DNA of 62,368 bases, taken from positions 1-62,368 of the forward strand of contig CANIZL010000027.1 of assembly GCA_947471985.1 (NCBI GenBank). Direction: 5' to 3'. Under the pieces are notes generated by a model. That model ran no database searches. It saw only the letters and a program-made list of their open reading frames with translations, and was not told the origin of the DNA. Shown here one piece after another: positions 61,998 to 62,368 of the stretch (position 1 is its first letter; each line of letters begins with the position of its first letter). This DNA comes from Verrucomicrobiota bacterium. Its GTDB lineage: Bacteria > Verrucomicrobiota > Verrucomicrobiia > Limisphaerales > UBA9464. A program made the position numbers and the translations under genes.

Positions 61998-62070
61998 AGG
62001 TCTTTCGCAGCCAGCCCATCGGTTGTGCTGGCGGAAGCGTTCGCTTCCGGGTGACTGCGAAAGGACCTCG
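61998..62070. terminator. Branched hairpin between convergent genes
   Basis: Outer stem GAGGTC-TTTCGCAG (61998-62011) with CTGCGAAA-G-GACCTC (62056-62070), 14 bp with one bulge. Inside are two hairpins: CCAGC/GCTGG (62012-62016/62028-62032) and CGGAAGC/GCTTCCG (62033-62039/62044-62050). On the plus strand GCTTTTCTT follows. It fills the 94-base gap between two converging genes and may end transcription from the left, or be a small palindromic repeat of the element. Confidence 0.6.
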
Positions 62071-62087
62071 CTTTTCTTGAACCACGG

Positions 62088-62368
62088 CTATTTGAGGAGC
62101 CGGTCAAGCTCGCCCAAGACCGCCTCCACGTAGGCCGCCCCGGTGGCCCCGGGCGGGACGTGGATGCGTTCGCGGAGGAACGCGGGGTCCAGCGCATCAA
62201 GACAAGCCCGAAGCTCGATGGCCTGCACGGCCGGTGAGGCACGGTCCAGATCCGGTCGGTTCAGGAACCGGGCGACCGACTCCAGGGCGACGTAAACTGA
62301 AGACCAATCCACCCAGCGCGGAAACTCAGGCGCGCTTTCACCCGAGGCGGCAGCCCAGGTGAGCAGGA
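62088..62368 (-). CDS. C-terminal end of a larger protein (cut by window edge)
   Basis: At least 93 residues; the frame runs open past the right edge, so the N-terminus is missing. The sequence ends LLTWAAASGESAPEFPRW then VDWSSVYVALESVARFLNRPD and a helical tail. The P-x-F-x-x-W-x-x-W pattern before a helix recalls the tail of D5-like or DUF3987-type replication helicases of plasmids and prophages, but this is weak. A shorter reading starting at GTG 62312 is possible. It converges on the 61412 gene with the branched hairpin between. Confidence 0.55.
   Translation of the reverse strand, partial: LLTWAAASGESAPEFPRWVDWSSVYVALESVARFLNRPDLDRASPAVQAIELRACLDALDPAFLRERIHVPPGATGAAYVEAVLGELDRLLK

Noticed and set aside
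61998-62070. Integron attC site
   Set aside because: No R-Y-Y-Y-A-A-C / G-T-T-R-R-R-Y end pair at the expected places and no integron integrase in the window.
1-62368. CRISPR array, rRNA operon or insertion sequence
   Set aside because: No regularly spaced repeats, no rRNA-like sequence and no transposase frame were seen on either strand.

Overview
The window is GC-rich, densely coded bacterial chromosome that looks like a member of Verrucomicrobiota, probably the Pedosphaera/Limisphaerales side. This placement is inference from gene content: a type II secretion cluster with PilM/PilN-like parts, a BamD/LptE pair, ThuA and DUF6797-type secreted proteins, Calx-beta/delta-60 proteins, and a LamG-HEAT-7TM-SpoIIE receptor. 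No rRNA gene is present. Few genes have a Shine-Dalgarno sequence, and many starts are GTG.

Layout. 1-8729 (minus) is a type II secretion operon read F-G-H-I-J-K-L/PilMN-M-D, with gspD cut by the left edge and no gspE ATPase in the window. 8872-9930 is a dipeptide epimerase. 10032-15382 holds a DMT-like membrane protein, a PaaK-like adenylating enzyme, a DUF4337-like protein, a GNAT acetyltransferase and a GT87-like glycosyltransferase. 15424-21000 carries a large secreted Calx-beta/delta-60 protein divergent from a membrane SpoIIE-type phosphatase. 21024-26656 (minus) has KDPG aldolase, a WecG-type transferase, LptE, BamD, a metallophosphoesterase, acylphosphatase and an MnmC-like methyltransferase. 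26780-29149 encodes a helical-repeat protein of a kind I do not recognise.

29216-37957 holds a phosphohexomutase divergent from a Tat-exported sugar-binding protein, with a branched DNA/RNA structure between them. It continues with a CHASE2 adenylate cyclase paired with a FecR-domain protein, a ThuA protein, an HtrB-type acyltransferase and an RmlD-like reductase. 37968-45176 holds a DUF6797-type beta-propeller protein, a 1412-residue GH13+GH133 glycogen debranching fusion and a TPR protein. 45272-52463 (minus) is a CusCBA-like heavy-metal efflux operon led by a small Cys-rich exported protein. 52695-57597 has a GT4 glycosyltransferase, an ECF sigma/anti-sigma pair, a ThiF-rhodanese (MoeZ-like) protein and a flavin oxidoreductase.

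58135 to the right edge is the left end of an integrated element. It starts at tRNA-Cys(GCA), followed by an inverted repeat shaped like a recombinase core site and a tyrosine recombinase with an altered first catalytic-Arg region. Then come a winged-helix/MNT nucleotidyltransferase overlapping a HEPN protein (a type VII-like toxin-antitoxin pair with its own promoter and operator), a small HTH protein, two unassigned proteins (one resembling a DnaB helicase core without Walker A) and the C-terminal end of a protein running off the window.

The resident genes suggest a saccharolytic, surface-active Gram-negative cell. The island cargo, the cloverleaf-like element at 30671-30759, the repeat protein and the debranching fusion deserve most attention.
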